From NCBI RefSeq assembly GCF_000425205.1, contig NZ_AULI01000007.1:124001-188000 (forward strand): a stretch of DNA of 64,000 nt, written 5' to 3'. The stretch is from Pontibacillus halophilus JSM 076056 = DSM 19796 (GTDB lineage: Bacteria; Bacillota; Bacilli; Bacillales; BH030062). Below, piece after piece: positions 35,912 through 45,045 of the stretch. The position numbers and the translations under genes are program-made. The notes under the pieces were generated by a model. That model was not told the DNA's origin and ran no database searches. It saw only the letters and a list, made by a program, of their open reading frames with translations. Positions within the stretch are counted from its first letter, which is position 1, and the number at the start of each line of letters is the position of its first letter.

Positions 35912-36181
35912 CTCCCCACCTACTTTTCCTTTAATTGTTTAATTATAGCAAAACCCTCATTACACAGGTAACCTTAATGACTGATACATGTCGGTGTATC
36001 ATAAATAAAGTTAAATCTATAATATCTGCATTATTGCGTGTATGGATGAGAGCATTAGGTCACAAGCATGCCCACACCATCGTTGTCCTCATTGCGTGCA
36101 TCATGATGAACCTTCTCACACAATAATAGAGAATCTTTCACCCATTTACTTTCGTTCGTAGTGGACCAATCGACAGAAATG
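35912..36181. other. Intergenic region with an operator-like inverted repeat
   Basis: No gene is supported. TGATACA-TGTCGG-TGTATCA at 35982-36001 is a 7-6-7 inverted repeat about 80 bp upstream of the LRAT gene and could bind a regulator. Confidence 0.45.
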
Positions 36182-36220
36182 AAAAAAGACCAAGTTCAGG
36201 TCATACGTGAACTTGGTCTT
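36182..36220 (-). terminator. Terminator of the hemEHY operon
   Basis: AAGACCAAGTTCA and TGAACTTGGTCTT form a perfect 13-bp stem, then TTTTTT on the minus strand, directly after hemY. Confidence 0.9.
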
Positions 36221-36232
36221 CTCTATGTTCTA

Positions 36233-37630
36233 CTATTGTTGAAGATACGCCAATACCGATTGTACAGCAGCTTCTCCTTGGTCGATGCAATCTGGGACTC
36301 CGAGGCCATCAAAGGAAGCACCAGCTAGATACACGCCCGGCAACTGCGATCGCATTTCTTCTCGAATCGTTTCCATTCTCTCACGGTGGCCTACTGTATA
36401 TTGGGCTCTTGATTCCTTCCAACGTGTAATAAGGGAGAATTCTGGCTCTCCTTCAATGTTCATCACCTTGTTCAGATCATTGAGAACGACGCGTTGGATT
36501 TCTTCATCTGATGCGTTTACAATCTCTTGATCAGAAGGTTTCCCAACGTATACGCGTAATAGAGCCTTCCCGTCAGGTGTTGTGTGAGGCCATTTCTTGT
36601 GGGTCCACGTACACGCTGTAATTCGGTAGTCTTCATTTCTCGATACAACGAAACCAGTTCCATCAATGTCTTCCTTGATGGCGGACTGGTCAAATGCCAT
36701 CGCTACGTTCGCAACAGATGTTGCGGGCATCTCTTTGAACGGGGACAGGAAGTCATACTGGGATAGCATCCGTTCCGTTTCTTTATGCGGCGTTGTAACG
36801 ACAACACTATCCGCTTTAAGAACGGTTCCGTCCGTCAATAGAAGATGGTACCCTGCTTCTTTACGTTGTATGTGGTCTACACCCGTCTCGAAGCGTACCG
36901 TTCCCTCATCAAGCCGTTCCTCGATTGCGTTCACGAGTGAACTCATTCCACCTGTCAACGTACGGAAGACGCTTGGCTTTTTCTTTTGTTTCGGTTGTTT
37001 AGGAACCATCGTCTTCAAGCCTTTAATTAAACTGCCATGTTCCTGCTCTAGTTGATAGAAGTTCGGGAACGTTGACATGAGACTAAGCTGGTCAATATCT
37101 CCAGAGTAAATACCTGAAAGGAGCGGTTCAATTAAGTTCTCTACCACTTCATCTCCTAGTCTCTTTCTGAAGAATAAGCCAAGAGATTGGTCACCAGTTT
37201 CCTTACCACGTGGTTTCACGAAATCCATTCCAGCCCGCAACTTCCCTTTCATACTAAAGAGGCCAGAAAACAGAAACGGTCGTACCTGAACTGGAATCCC
37301 CATGTAAGAGCCTCTTGGCATCTTATTAAGCTTTCCATTTGCGAGAATGTAAGATTGCCCAGTGGCATTGCCGACAACCGTGTCGGATAATCCGACTTCT
37401 TCAATGAGTCGGAATGAACTTGGCTTTCTTGCAATCAAAGAATCTGGTCCGCGCTCGATTGTGAAACCGTCTCGCTCTTCCGTTTTAAGAAAGCCACCGA
37501 GTTCCTTGCTTGATTCTAACAATTGAATGCGGTACGGAAGCTGTTGCTCTTTTATGTATTTTTGAAGGTAATAGGCAGTGGCAAGCCCTGTTATGCCACC
37601 GCCAACAATTGCGATTGTGCGTTCAGTCAT
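36233..37630 (-). CDS. hemY: Coproporphyrinogen III oxidase HemY (CgoX)
   Basis: A 465-residue FAD enzyme that oxidises coproporphyrinogen III to coproporphyrin III in the Gram-positive haem route. The dinucleotide motif VGGGITGLATAYYL is at residues 9-22; GGFLKTEERDGFTIERGPDS follows, and the C terminus has YLAGASFDGLGVPDCIDQG. It follows hemH by 2 bp and is last in hemE-hemH-hemY. Confidence 0.93.
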   Translation of the reverse strand: MTERTIAIVGGGITGLATAYYLQKYIKEQQLPYRIQLLESSKELGGFLKTEERDGFTIERGPDSLIARKPSSFRLIEEVGLSDTVVGNATGQSYILANGKLNKMPRGSYMGIPVQVRPFLFSGLFSMKGKLRAGMDFVKPRGKETGDQSLGLFFRKRLGDEVVENLIEPLLSGIYSGDIDQLSLMSTFPNFYQLEQEHGSLIKGLKTMVPKQPKQKKKPSVFRTLTGGMSSLVNAIEERLDEGTVRFETGVDHIQRKEAGYHLLLTDGTVLKADSVVVTTPHKETERMLSQYDFLSPFKEMPATSVANVAMAFDQSAIKEDIDGTGFVVSRNEDYRITACTWTHKKWPHTTPDGKALLRVYVGKPSDQEIVNASDEEIQRVVLNDLNKVMNIEGEPEFSLITRWKESRAQYTVGHRERMETIREEMRSQLPGVYLAGASFDGLGVPDCIDQGEAAVQSVLAYLQQ

Positions 37631-37632
37631 CG

Positions 37633-38571
37633 TTATCCCCTGCTTTTTGCTTGATTGAGTACGACTTTCGCCAATGTTTCGATAAATAACGGATGCGTGT
37701 TCGGCATCTCTGGACGATAATAGCTTGCGCCTAGTTCGTCACAGACAACCTTACATTCGTAGTCATTGTCATAAAGAACCTCTAAGTGATCGGATACAAA
37801 ACCTACTGGAGCATAGACGAACGTACGATAGCCCTTCTCGTTGTATAGGTCACGTGTTAAATCTTGCACATCTGGCCCAATCCAAGGGTCTGGTGTATTC
37901 CCTTCACTTTGCCAACCGATGGCATAATTTTGTATTTGCAGTTGGTCGGCAATTAAGTCTGCTGTTGTCTTCAGCTGTTCAGGGTAAGGGTCGCCATTTT
38001 GAATAATCTTCTCTGGAAGACTGTGAGCAGAAACGACCAATACTGCCTTCTCATATTCTTCTTTCGACATCTTCTCATACTCTTTACGAATATGTTCTGT
38101 CCAGTACTGGATAAAGCCTGGCTCATCATACCAGCTCTCAACGGATGTAATCGTCGTTACCCCATATTTCTCTGCCTCTTCTTTCGCACGACCGTTGTAC
38201 GATTTCACACTAAAGGTAGAATAATGAGGAGCTAATACGATTGAGACCGCTTCTTCAACGCCATCTTCAGCCATTTGCTTCACGGCATCTTCAATAAATG
38301 GATCAATGTGTTTAAGACCTAAGTATAATTTGAATTCGTATTCATCCTGGTCCGCATTTAGACGGTCACGTAAGGCTTCTGCCTGCTCTTGAGTAATTCG
38401 AGCTAGGGGAGAGATGCCTCCAATTGCGTCATAACGCTCTCGCAACTCATCTAATGCTTCCTGAGAAGGCTGTCTTCCCCGACGAATATGTGTGTAAAAA
38501 CGCTCCAAATCTTCCTCTTTGTATGGTGTACCATATGCCATAACAAGCAATCCCATTGTTTTCTTTGCCAT
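37633..38571 (-). CDS. hemH: Coproporphyrin ferrochelatase HemH (CpfC)
   Basis: A 312-residue enzyme that inserts iron into coproporphyrin III. The invariant His183 ([10 protein letters not shown]) is in place, and the C-terminal [13 protein letters not shown] block supplies the conserved Glu. The ATG at 38571 follows AGAGG by 8 bases; a GTG three codons upstream overlaps the ribosome site. It is the middle gene of the operon. Confidence 0.95.
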   Translation of the reverse strand: MAKKTMGLLVMAYGTPYKEEDLERFYTHIRRGRQPSQEALDELRERYDAIGGISPLARITQEQAEALRDRLNADQDEYEFKLYLGLKHIDPFIEDAVKQMAEDGVEEAVSIVLAPHYSTFSVKSYNGRAKEEAEKYGVTTITSVESWYDEPGFIQYWTEHIRKEYEKMSKEEYEKAVLVVSAHSLPEKIIQNGDPYPEQLKTTADLIADQLQIQNYAIGWQSEGNTPDPWIGPDVQDLTRDLYNEKGYRTFVYAPVGFVSDHLEVLYDNDYECKVVCDELGASYYRPEMPNTHPLFIETLAKVVLNQAKSRG

Positions 38572-38610
38572 GTTATCCACCTCTACTTCAAAGTTTAGTA
38601 TCGACTAGTG

Positions 38611-39648
38611 CTAGGATCTCTTCGAATACGTATGAACCAGTTCTGTTACTTTTCTTAACGTCTCTGGTTTGATTTCAGGTACCACTCCGTGACCTAAGTT
38701 AAACACGTAGTTCGGCTGTTCCATACCTTGGTCAAGAATCGCTTTGACACGAGATTCAATCGTATCCCAATCCGATAATAGAATGGCAGGGTCTAGGTTC
38801 CCTTGTAGTGCTTTCTTTATTCCCATGCCGCGAGCATCGCGAATCGTCGTACGCCAATCCAGTCCAACTACATCAAGCGGCAGCTCACTCCACTCTTTCG
38901 TTAAGTGGCCAGCACCCACACCAAACATGATAAGCGGAACCCCTTCTGGACGAAGCGCTTCGAAGATACGTTCCATCGTCGGTTTAATATAGAAACGATA
39001 GTCTTCTACATTTAGATTACCAACCCAAGAGTCAAATACTTGAATCACCTTCGCCCCAGCCGCAATTTGAGACTTCACGTAACGAATCGCCATATTTGCA
39101 AGCTTATCCATCAACATGAACCAAGCTTCCGGTTCACTATACATCATCGCCTTCGTCTTGTTGTAATTCTTTGAAGGTCCTCCTTCAATCATATAGCTCG
39201 CCAAAGTAAACGGCGCACCTGTGAAACCAATTAGAGGCACATTCAGTTGCTCTTGTGTTAACAATTTAATCGTATCCAATACGTAAGGCACATCCGCCTC
39301 TGGGTCAATCTCACCCAACTTCTCCACATCGTGCTTAGATCGAATTGGGTTATGGATAACCGGCCCAACCCCTTTTCTAATCTCTACATCGACCCCAAGC
39401 GCAGGTAATGGAGACATAATATCCTTATACAAGACAGCCGCATCCACATCATATTGCTCAACAGGCAACCGCGTCACATACGCACACAGCTCCGGCTGAT
39501 GCGTAATCTCAAATAAGGAATACTTTTCCTTTAACTTCCGATACTCAGGTTGAGACCGACCAGCCTGCCGCATAAACCAAACAGGAACATGACCCGCCTC
39601 CTCCCCTCGAATCGCTTTAAGCATTGTGTCATTAAATGGAGTTGTCAT
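38611..39648 (-). CDS. hemE: Uroporphyrinogen decarboxylase HemE
   Basis: A 345-residue enzyme that removes four carboxyls from uroporphyrinogen III to give coproporphyrinogen III. It has the family signatures [16 protein letters not shown] near residue 21 and [17 protein letters not shown] near residue 140. First gene of the hemE-hemH-hemY operon; upstream lies the palindromic repeat cluster. Confidence 0.95.
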   Translation of the reverse strand: MTTPFNDTMLKAIRGEEAGHVPVWFMRQAGRSQPEYRKLKEKYSLFEITHQPELCAYVTRLPVEQYDVDAAVLYKDIMSPLPALGVDVEIRKGVGPVIHNPIRSKHDVEKLGEIDPEADVPYVLDTIKLLTQEQLNVPLIGFTGAPFTLASYMIEGGPSKNYNKTKAMMYSEPEAWFMLMDKLANMAIRYVKSQIAAGAKVIQVFDSWVGNLNVEDYRFYIKPTMERIFEALRPEGVPLIMFGVGAGHLTKEWSELPLDVVGLDWRTTIRDARGMGIKKALQGNLDPAILLSDWDTIESRVKAILDQGMEQPNYVFNLGHGVVPEIKPETLRKVTELVHTYSKRS

Positions 39649-39762
39649 AACGTCTCACCTTTCAATTCGTTCCAATATGTACTCTTCCACCAATATAACG
39701 ATTTCTATACCACATGTATAGTCAGAAAGGACGAAAGTCAATAAATTGTTGGAATTACCCCC

Positions 39763-39882
39763 GAAAAGCGGAAGGGGGCGGTTAGGTACGGAAGGCATAA
39801 GCGAAGCAACGCAGTGAAGTGCCCTTCCTTCACGGAGTTGAATCGCTTATGTCCGTAGTACCTGCCCCCTGCAGCTAGACAC
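39763..39882. repeat. Palindromic repeat unit, copy 1
   Basis: A 120-bp unit from GAAAAGCGGAAGGGGGCGG to CTGCAGCTAGACAC. The arms pair (GGGGGC with GCCCCC; GGCATAAGCGA with TCGCTTATGTC) and an inner hairpin pairs GTGAAG with CTTCAC. No transposase is nearby. Confidence 0.8.
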
Positions 39883-39884
39883 CA

Positions 39885-39997
39885 CGAAAAGCAGAAGCGG
39901 CTTGGTCAGGCATAAGACAAGCAATGCAGTGGGGTGCCTTTTCCCCACGGAATTGATTGTCTTATGTCCGTAGTGGCTGCGGACCGAAGCTAGACAC
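39885..39997. repeat. Palindromic repeat unit, copy 2
   Basis: A second unit with the same layout but different paired bases: AGGCATAAGACA with TGTCTTATGTCC, and GTGGGG with CCCCAC in the inner hairpin. The changes keep the pairing seen in copy 1. Confidence 0.8.
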
Positions 39998-40117
39998 GAA
40001 AAGCGCAAGGGGGCGGTTAGACCCGTCAGGCATAAGCAAGGCTGCGCAGTGAAGTGCCCTTCCTTCACGGAGTTGAATCGCTTATGTCCGTAGTACCTGC
40101 CCCCTGCAGCTGGACAC
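39998..40117. repeat. Palindromic repeat unit, copy 3
   Basis: Nearly identical to copy 1 over its right half, from GTGAAGTGCCCTTCC to CCTGCCCCCTGCAGCT. The left arm has small changes that weaken one stem. Confidence 0.8.
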
Positions 40118-40120
40118 CCT

Positions 40121-40168
40121 GAAAAGCGGAGGAGGCCCGCTAGACCACTGCGCACCGAAGCTAGACAC
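40121..40168. repeat. Palindromic repeat unit, deleted copy 4
   Basis: Begins GAAAAGCGGAGGAGGCCCGCTAG and ends ACCGAAGCTAGACAC, so only the two outer ends remain; the middle 70 bp are missing. Confidence 0.65.
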
Positions 40169-40351
40169 AAAAGCTACCACCCTTTCCGAAGATGTGAGAA
40201 TCTACACAAGAACGTTCGTTCACTATCCTATCCCACAGGCGAACCTGGATTAGCTATCACCCAAACATCAATCTAATTGAATGATTAGTAATTCTAATGA
40301 TAGCTGAGCAGACAAAACCTACACAACAAACGAATAGGCAGTACACACAAC

Positions 40352-40382
40352 AAGGGCTAGCAAATCAATATTGCTAGCCCTT
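40352..40382. terminator. Hairpin at the end of the small membrane gene
   Basis: AAGGGCTAGCAA and TTGCTAGCCCTT form a perfect 12-bp stem. The better T-run (ATTGTTTTT) is on the plus strand. The stop of the minus-strand gene lies inside it. Confidence 0.65.
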
Positions 40383-40550
40383 ATTGTTTTTAACTTTATG
40401 ATGGACCATAGAACTCGCTATAACTACTACCACGAAACCAAGAAATACTAGATCGTATTCAAGAAATTCAACTACACGGTTCGCCACAACCATTAGGATA
40501 AGCATTAAAATCACTAATATTTTCAGGAGTATATCTGAAACTCTTAACAT
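40374..40550 (-). CDS. Small membrane protein, unknown function
   Basis: A 58-residue protein with two hydrophobic segments (LLKILVILMLILMVVA and DLVFLGFVVVVIASSM) and a basic tail. The ATG at 40550 follows GGGGGG; the longer frame from 40661 would run through a perfect 17-bp hairpin and is unlikely. TATAAT lies just upstream. No family is recognised. Confidence 0.5.
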   Translation of the reverse strand: MLRVSDILLKILVILMLILMVVANRVVEFLEYDLVFLGFVVVVIASSMVHHKVKNNKG

Positions 40551-40584
40551 TAAAGTAATCCCCCCTATTATAAGAATAGTAATG

Positions 40585-40625
40585 CAGATACCCCACAGTG
40601 AGTACGAATCACTGTGGGGTATCTG
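40585..40625. promoter_or_regulatory. Perfect 17-bp hairpin without T-run
   Basis: CAGATACCCCACAGTGA and TCACTGTGGGGTATCTG pair fully around seven bases. Neither side has a T-run. It lies upstream of the small membrane gene and 160 bp after pbpF, so it may be a distal mRNA 3' end, an attenuator or a protein-binding site. Confidence 0.6.
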
Positions 40626-40785
40626 ATATGCCCGTAAATTCGGGTCGACTGTAGTAAACAACTATTAAATCTGATCTGCGACTATCGCTATAAACATACG
40701 TTATTTCTCTTTACAACGGGCATCCATACATTCATGGTAGCCTTCTTGTACCTTTTCAGGATAACTCTAGGCTTTCCCTAATCAG

Positions 40786-42975
40786 TTAATTACGTAGCGA
40801 GAATCGAACGTCTACTATATTTGATGGTTGGCCTTCCAACTCAGTAAGACGGTCATACGGAACAACGTAGTATCGAGCTTCGCTAAAGACAGGTACACGG
40901 TCTAGCGTATATACTCCTTGCCCTGTGACGGCATCGACCAGTTCATCGTCTTTCCCGTCTTGTTCTTTATAGATTCGATACTCTACCCGCTCGTCACTTG
41001 ATGGGGACCACGTAAGTCGTGCAGATAAGAACGAGAACGCTCCAAATCTAACTTCACTGCGCACATCGTCTAGCACTGGGAGGTTGATTGGTGGCTCTAG
41101 GTCCTGTACGCCATCTGGTTTCGTGAAGGCAGTGGTGAGGTCAGTTTGCTTGTCGTATTCGGTTAAGAAATCCTTCATAAACGTTGTAGGGTACGAACTG
41201 CCTCGAGTTAAATAATCTTCGTTGGTTGTTCGATCATATCCCATCCATACGGATCCAACGTAGGAAGGGGTATAGCCAACGAACCATGCATCCTTTGTAG
41301 CTCCCTCCACGTTAGGGTGCTGGGTTGAGCCTGTTTTACCTGCTAACGCTTTCTCATAGGTTCCGGCTGATGCCGTCCCTTCTGCTACGACATTTTCGAG
41401 CATCCGAGTCATGTTCCAAGCTGTCTGCGACGTAAACACTTCCTGCTGCTCCTCGTCAAACACCTCAACCAACTCACCATTCTGGTCATAGATTTCTACG
41501 ATGGTATGGGGTTCAATCATCTTACCCCCATGATTGAACGTACGATAGGAACGAACAAGATCAACCGGTGTTACACCATTTTCCAAACCTCCAAGTCCAA
41601 TGGCCAAGCCTTGGTCTCCTACATCAATTCCGAGCTTACTAAGATAGTCCTTTGAGTAGGATAGCCCCATCTCATTCAACAACCAAATGGTTGAAGCATT
41701 CTTTGAAAGTTGCAGGGATTTGTATAAGGAAATTTGTCCTGCATATCGGCCGTCATAGTTGGTTGGTGTGTACGAGTTATACGTCGCTTTCTCATCGGTC
41801 AAGAGACTATATGGCTCGTATTCTTCTTGTTCCAGTGCAGGCCCATAAACGGCCAAGGGCTTCATTGTAGACCCTGGCTGACGCTTTACGTTCACGCGGT
41901 TAAGGTCACCACGCTCATAGTTTCGACCGCCATGAGCTGCTACAATTTCTCCGGATTGGTCGTCCATTAGAAGAAATGATCCTTGGACACGCTCGCTTGT
42001 GCCAGGGAAGTAATCCCCATTCTTCATCATGTCGTAGGAAAGCCTTTGAGCAGCCTCATCTACTCCGACAACAATTCGATACCCGCCTTGCAGCAGTTCT
42101 TCCTCGCTCAATTGATACGTATCACTCGCTTCTTTCACAACAAGGTCTACATAGCTATCAAGCCAAGGACGTTCTGACTGGGATACGTGCTCTGTATTTA
42201 GGTCGCTCCGTGAATACTTTACAACCTGTTCAGCAGAGAGCATCCCCTCATCATGCATTCGGTTTAACACGATGTTTCTTCGGTCTTTGGCACGCTCTGG
42301 ATGATCGAGAGGGTCATAATAGTTTGGTCCCTTCGGCATTGCAGCAAGTAGCGCGCCTTGAGAAATCGACACCTCACTTATGGATTCGTTGAAATAATAA
42401 CGAGAGGCTGCTTCAATGCCATACACGCCGTTTCCGAAATAAATGGTATTTAGATAATATTGCATGATTTCATCTTTCGAAAGAGTCTTGTCGACATATA
42501 ATGCAGCCATGACTTCCTTGAACTTACGCGTCCACGTCTTGTCATTCGTTAAGAAGAGGTTCTTTACTAATTGTTGGGTAATCGTACTACCGCCCTCCGC
42601 TTTCTCCATGGCAATAATGTCCTTGATTAAAGCTCGACTCGTGGAAGTCAAATCCACCCCACTATGCTTATAGAAGTCTCCATCTTCTACCGCGATGAAA
42701 GCTTGTTGCACGTGTTCAGGTATTTCATTTAGCTCCACAATTGTCCGATTCTCTTGATACATCTTCGTCAGCGTTTCCCCGTCTTTAGTTTCAATGGTGG
42801 AAGCTGTATCTAATACGAATTTCCGCTCATCGACAATCATCTTGCCGCCTAGCAGTAACAGATTATAACCAATTATGAGAAGTAGCAGAAAGGATGCGAT
42901 TCCAATATATATCCATTTTGCCTGCTTGGATTTCATCCAGTCTGGCAAACGTTCAATCCATGATTTCCAATTCAT
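40786..42975 (-). CDS. pbpF: Penicillin-binding protein 1A/2c (PbpF)
   Basis: A 729-residue bifunctional peptidoglycan synthase anchored by one membrane segment (residues 22-42). The glycosyltransferase domain has Glu97 (AVEDGDFYKHSG) and GGSTITQQLVKNL (128-140). The transpeptidase has Ser369 in STMK, SKN at 424-426 and LAGKTGST further on. A fibronectin-like C-terminal domain is likely (PPINLPVLDD to end). In B. subtilis pbpF lies beside hemE and hmoB as here and contributes to spore wall synthesis. Confidence 0.93.
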   Translation of the reverse strand: MNWKSWIERLPDWMKSKQAKWIYIGIASFLLLLIIGYNLLLLGGKMIVDERKFVLDTASTIETKDGETLTKMYQENRTIVELNEIPEHVQQAFIAVEDGDFYKHSGVDLTSTSRALIKDIIAMEKAEGGSTITQQLVKNLFLTNDKTWTRKFKEVMAALYVDKTLSKDEIMQYYLNTIYFGNGVYGIEAASRYYFNESISEVSISQGALLAAMPKGPNYYDPLDHPERAKDRRNIVLNRMHDEGMLSAEQVVKYSRSDLNTEHVSQSERPWLDSYVDLVVKEASDTYQLSEEELLQGGYRIVVGVDEAAQRLSYDMMKNGDYFPGTSERVQGSFLLMDDQSGEIVAAHGGRNYERGDLNRVNVKRQPGSTMKPLAVYGPALEQEEYEPYSLLTDEKATYNSYTPTNYDGRYAGQISLYKSLQLSKNASTIWLLNEMGLSYSKDYLSKLGIDVGDQGLAIGLGGLENGVTPVDLVRSYRTFNHGGKMIEPHTIVEIYDQNGELVEVFDEEQQEVFTSQTAWNMTRMLENVVAEGTASAGTYEKALAGKTGSTQHPNVEGATKDAWFVGYTPSYVGSVWMGYDRTTNEDYLTRGSSYPTTFMKDFLTEYDKQTDLTTAFTKPDGVQDLEPPINLPVLDDVRSEVRFGAFSFLSARLTWSPSSDERVEYRIYKEQDGKDDELVDAVTGQGVYTLDRVPVFSEARYYVVPYDRLTELEGQPSNIVDVRFSLRN

Positions 42976-43087
42976 TTCTAGTTCACCTCTATGAAGTTGT
43001 GCTAAATGATCGTATTCAAACTACCTTCTAGCTTGCTTTTTCCAATTCTAGCTTGCTACACTTACGTTACAGAAAGGAGTCGTTACG

Positions 43088-43588
43088 ATGAATGTTTATA
43101 TGACGAAAGGGACTACCGATTACTTGAGTAAGCTTCAAGCGAACGCTTCTGAATCCATTTGGCTCATGCAGAATGAAGACGGAGCACTTGCCTACTACGA
43201 AGGGGACAACAACCCATTCCAGGAGCCACTTACATACGAAGTGGTCGACCATGTGAATGAGCTCAAACAAGAAGGGTACGTTGTGTTAAACAACATCCCA
43301 GTCACAGATGAAGGTCGTCCAATCTTTGAAGACCGGTTTAAGAATCGTGCTGGCGCCATTGAAGACACACCTGGCTTCCAGGCAATCCGAATTCTTCGTC
43401 CAACTGGTGGGGACCAAACGTATGTCGTCTTTACTCAATGGAAAGATGAGTTGAGCTTTCTTGATTGGAAAGAATCCCAGGCCTTCCAGAAGGCACATCG
43501 CAACAACGGACCACAAAGCAAGGAAAAGCCTTCTTACATTGCAGGTCCTTCCTACCTTACAAAGTATCATATGAGTTCAACACAATAA
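43088..43588 (+). CDS. hmoB: Haem-degrading monooxygenase HmoB
   Basis: A 166-residue ABM-fold protein with the N-terminal extension found in HmoB (YhgC). The C-terminal domain (NRAGAIEDTPGFQAIRILRP, then YVVFTQWKDELSFLDWKESQAF) matches the haem-binding dimeric fold. It cleaves haem to release iron. The start follows AGAAAGGAGTCG. It diverges from pbpF and ends in a perfect terminator. Two direct repeats lie upstream. Confidence 0.88.
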   Translation: MNVYMTKGTTDYLSKLQANASESIWLMQNEDGALAYYEGDNNPFQEPLTYEVVDHVNELKQEGYVVLNNIPVTDEGRPIFEDRFKNRAGAIEDTPGFQAIRILRPTGGDQTYVVFTQWKDELSFLDWKESQAFQKAHRNNGPQSKEKPSYIAGPSYLTKYHMSSTQ

Positions 43589-43619
43589 AAAGTCGGACAG
43601 GAATAACCTGTCCGACTTT
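43589..43619 (+). terminator. Terminator of hmoB
   Basis: AAAGTCGGACAGG and CCTGTCCGACTTT form a perfect 13-bp stem around AATAA, followed by ATTATA. Confidence 0.85.
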
Positions 43620-43637
43620 ATTATACGAATAAGACCC

Positions 43638-44117
43638 CTATTTTGTTTCATCCAATACATACTCGTTAAAGAATGCCTCGAAATTCTCCTCTGGCTGAGA
43701 CCCAACAATACGCTTTACTTCTTCCCCATCTTCATAATGAACAAGTGTTGGCGTACTTTCAATCCCATACTCACCCCACGCATTTTCAAATTCAAGCAAG
43801 TTTAGCTTCTTCATATCCACACCCATATCTTCTGCTAAAGGTGCAAGGATTGGTGTTGTGTTCTGGCAGTGGATGCATGTTGGGCTATAGAAGTATACAG
43901 TCAAGTCTTCCCCATTGTTAATCTTTTCATTTAATTCACGCGGCAAGATTTGATTGTCGTAATTCTCATCATCTAATTGATCGACCGTTTCTGGGTGAAG
44001 GTTATCTTTCTCATAAGGATTTCCTTCAGACGCCTGACGATTCTGTAGTTGAACGACTGTAATTAATGTCCCTAGAAGAAGGACAATAACGGCTCCAATG
44101 ATAATCATTTTCTTCAT
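43638..44117 (-). CDS. Membrane-anchored thioredoxin-like protein (BdbA/D-type)
   Basis: A 159-residue protein with an N-terminal membrane anchor (residues 4-23) and a thioredoxin domain outside the cell. The active site is CIHC (YSPTCIHCQNTTP) and the cis-Pro loop is STPTLV. It starts one base after the bdbC stop, so the two are coupled. It would oxidise or isomerise disulfides and be re-oxidised by BdbC. Whether it counts as BdbA or BdbD cannot be settled here. Confidence 0.82.
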   Translation of the reverse strand: MKKMIIIGAVIVLLLGTLITVVQLQNRQASEGNPYEKDNLHPETVDQLDDENYDNQILPRELNEKINNGEDLTVYFYSPTCIHCQNTTPILAPLAEDMGVDMKKLNLLEFENAWGEYGIESTPTLVHYEDGEEVKRIVGSQPEENFEAFFNEYVLDETK

Positions 44118-44118
44118 A

Positions 44119-44541
44119 TTAAGAACTCTCCTTTATTGTACGAAGTAATACAAGGTGTGTAAGGAAGATTACCGTAAAGGCAAGTAATGACAGGAATGGA
44201 ATCGTAATAAAGCCACCGTAATTGATAAATTGAGTGGTACATGGAATAATTCCACATGCCCCGCCTGTTTCTTGTAAAGCCGGAAGCTTCTGCACACCGT
44301 AATGATAGACCGCAACTAAAATTCCTATTCCACTCATGAACAACCCTGAATATGCGATGCGGGCATCTTTCTTGGCGACGGCAAGGCCGTAGATGACCAC
44401 GAGTGGATACATGAGTACCCGTTGGAACCAGCAAAGTTCACACGGTACAAATTTCATAATTTCAGAGAAAAATAAACTCCCAAGCGTTGCAATAAGGGCT
44501 TGCCCCCAAGCAACCAATAATAGATTCTCTATCCTCTTCAT
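44119..44541 (-). CDS. bdbC: Disulfide oxidoreductase BdbC (DsbB family)
   Basis: A 140-residue protein with four membrane segments. Two redox Cys pairs are visible: CELC (FVPCELCWFQR, near residue 34) and CGIIPC (near residue 95). It passes electrons from the thiol oxidase partner to quinone. It heads a two-gene unit with the thioredoxin-like gene. BdbC is needed for competence pseudopilin folding in B. subtilis, which fits the presence of comK. Confidence 0.92.
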   Translation of the reverse strand: MKRIENLLLVAWGQALIATLGSLFFSEIMKFVPCELCWFQRVLMYPLVVIYGLAVAKKDARIAYSGLFMSGIGILVAVYHYGVQKLPALQETGGACGIIPCTTQFINYGGFITIPFLSLLAFTVIFLTHLVLLRTIKESS

Positions 44542-44585
44542 CCGGACACCCCCAACCTATCCTTCAGTATAAAGGAAATCCCGAG

Positions 44586-44938
44586 CTATGTGTGTGTCGA
44601 TTTATCAAATGGTGTCATGATGGTTCGTTGAGTTACAACTATGTAGAGATTCACCCATCCCACAAGAAAGAGGTAGCCATAAGCGAAACCAGCGAATACA
44701 TCAGATACATAGTGAGCTTGCAAGAAATATCGGCTACCGCCTAAGAGCACACTCCAACTAATTGTAGCTAAGACGAGTAGTCTTCGTTTAGAGGCAATGG
44801 AATACAATGAACCAATCACTAAGTGACATCTCACTACAATTCGCTTCCGATGTTAATCTAACCACAATGAGTCACGCAATTAGAACAAGCGTCCGATCCT
44901 CGGGACTATTTGTTTTCTTTCCACTTCAAACCGTTCAT
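44586..44938 (-). pseudogene. PAP2-family phosphatase remnant
   Basis: The C-terminal part keeps the third PAP2 motif (SRYFLQAHYVSDVFAG) and two membrane segments. Upstream, the SGH motif is altered to RCH and the frame is broken. A start with a good ribosome site (ATG at 44938 after GGGAGGAG) opens a frame that stops after ten codons. The span is far shorter than a normal PAP2 gene of 500-600 bp, so internal deletions are likely. Confidence 0.6.
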
Positions 44939-44982
44939 GACATTCTCCTCCCGAATAAAGTGTATCCTAATCCCCTTATGAT

Positions 44983-45007
44983 GTTTAGAAAAAGTTTCGC
45001 AGGGTAT
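44983..45007 (+). promoter_or_regulatory. SigB-type promoter of the ferritin-like gene
   Basis: GTTTAG (44983-44988), 13 bp, GGGTAT (45002-45007) match the general-stress SigB consensus GTTTAA-N12-14-GGGTAT with one mismatch. The gene starts 39 bp downstream. Confidence 0.75.
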
Positions 45008-45045
45008 CGTATAGATGTGAAATTTTTTGTTAGGGGTGAATACTG

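Noticed and set aside
35935-36126. 63-codon plus-strand frame between LRAT and hem genes
   Set aside because: No ribosome site and it crosses an operator-like repeat.
39763-40168. CRISPR array
   Set aside because: The repeats are long, palindromic and adjacent without uniform spacers, and no cas genes are present.
39847-40170. 107-codon minus-strand frame in the repeat cluster
   Set aside because: It reads through the palindromic repeats, so its internal sequence similarity comes from the repeats and not from a protein.
40551-40661. N-terminal extension of the 58-residue membrane protein
   Set aside because: It would translate through a perfect 17-bp hairpin, and a good ribosome site exists at 40550.
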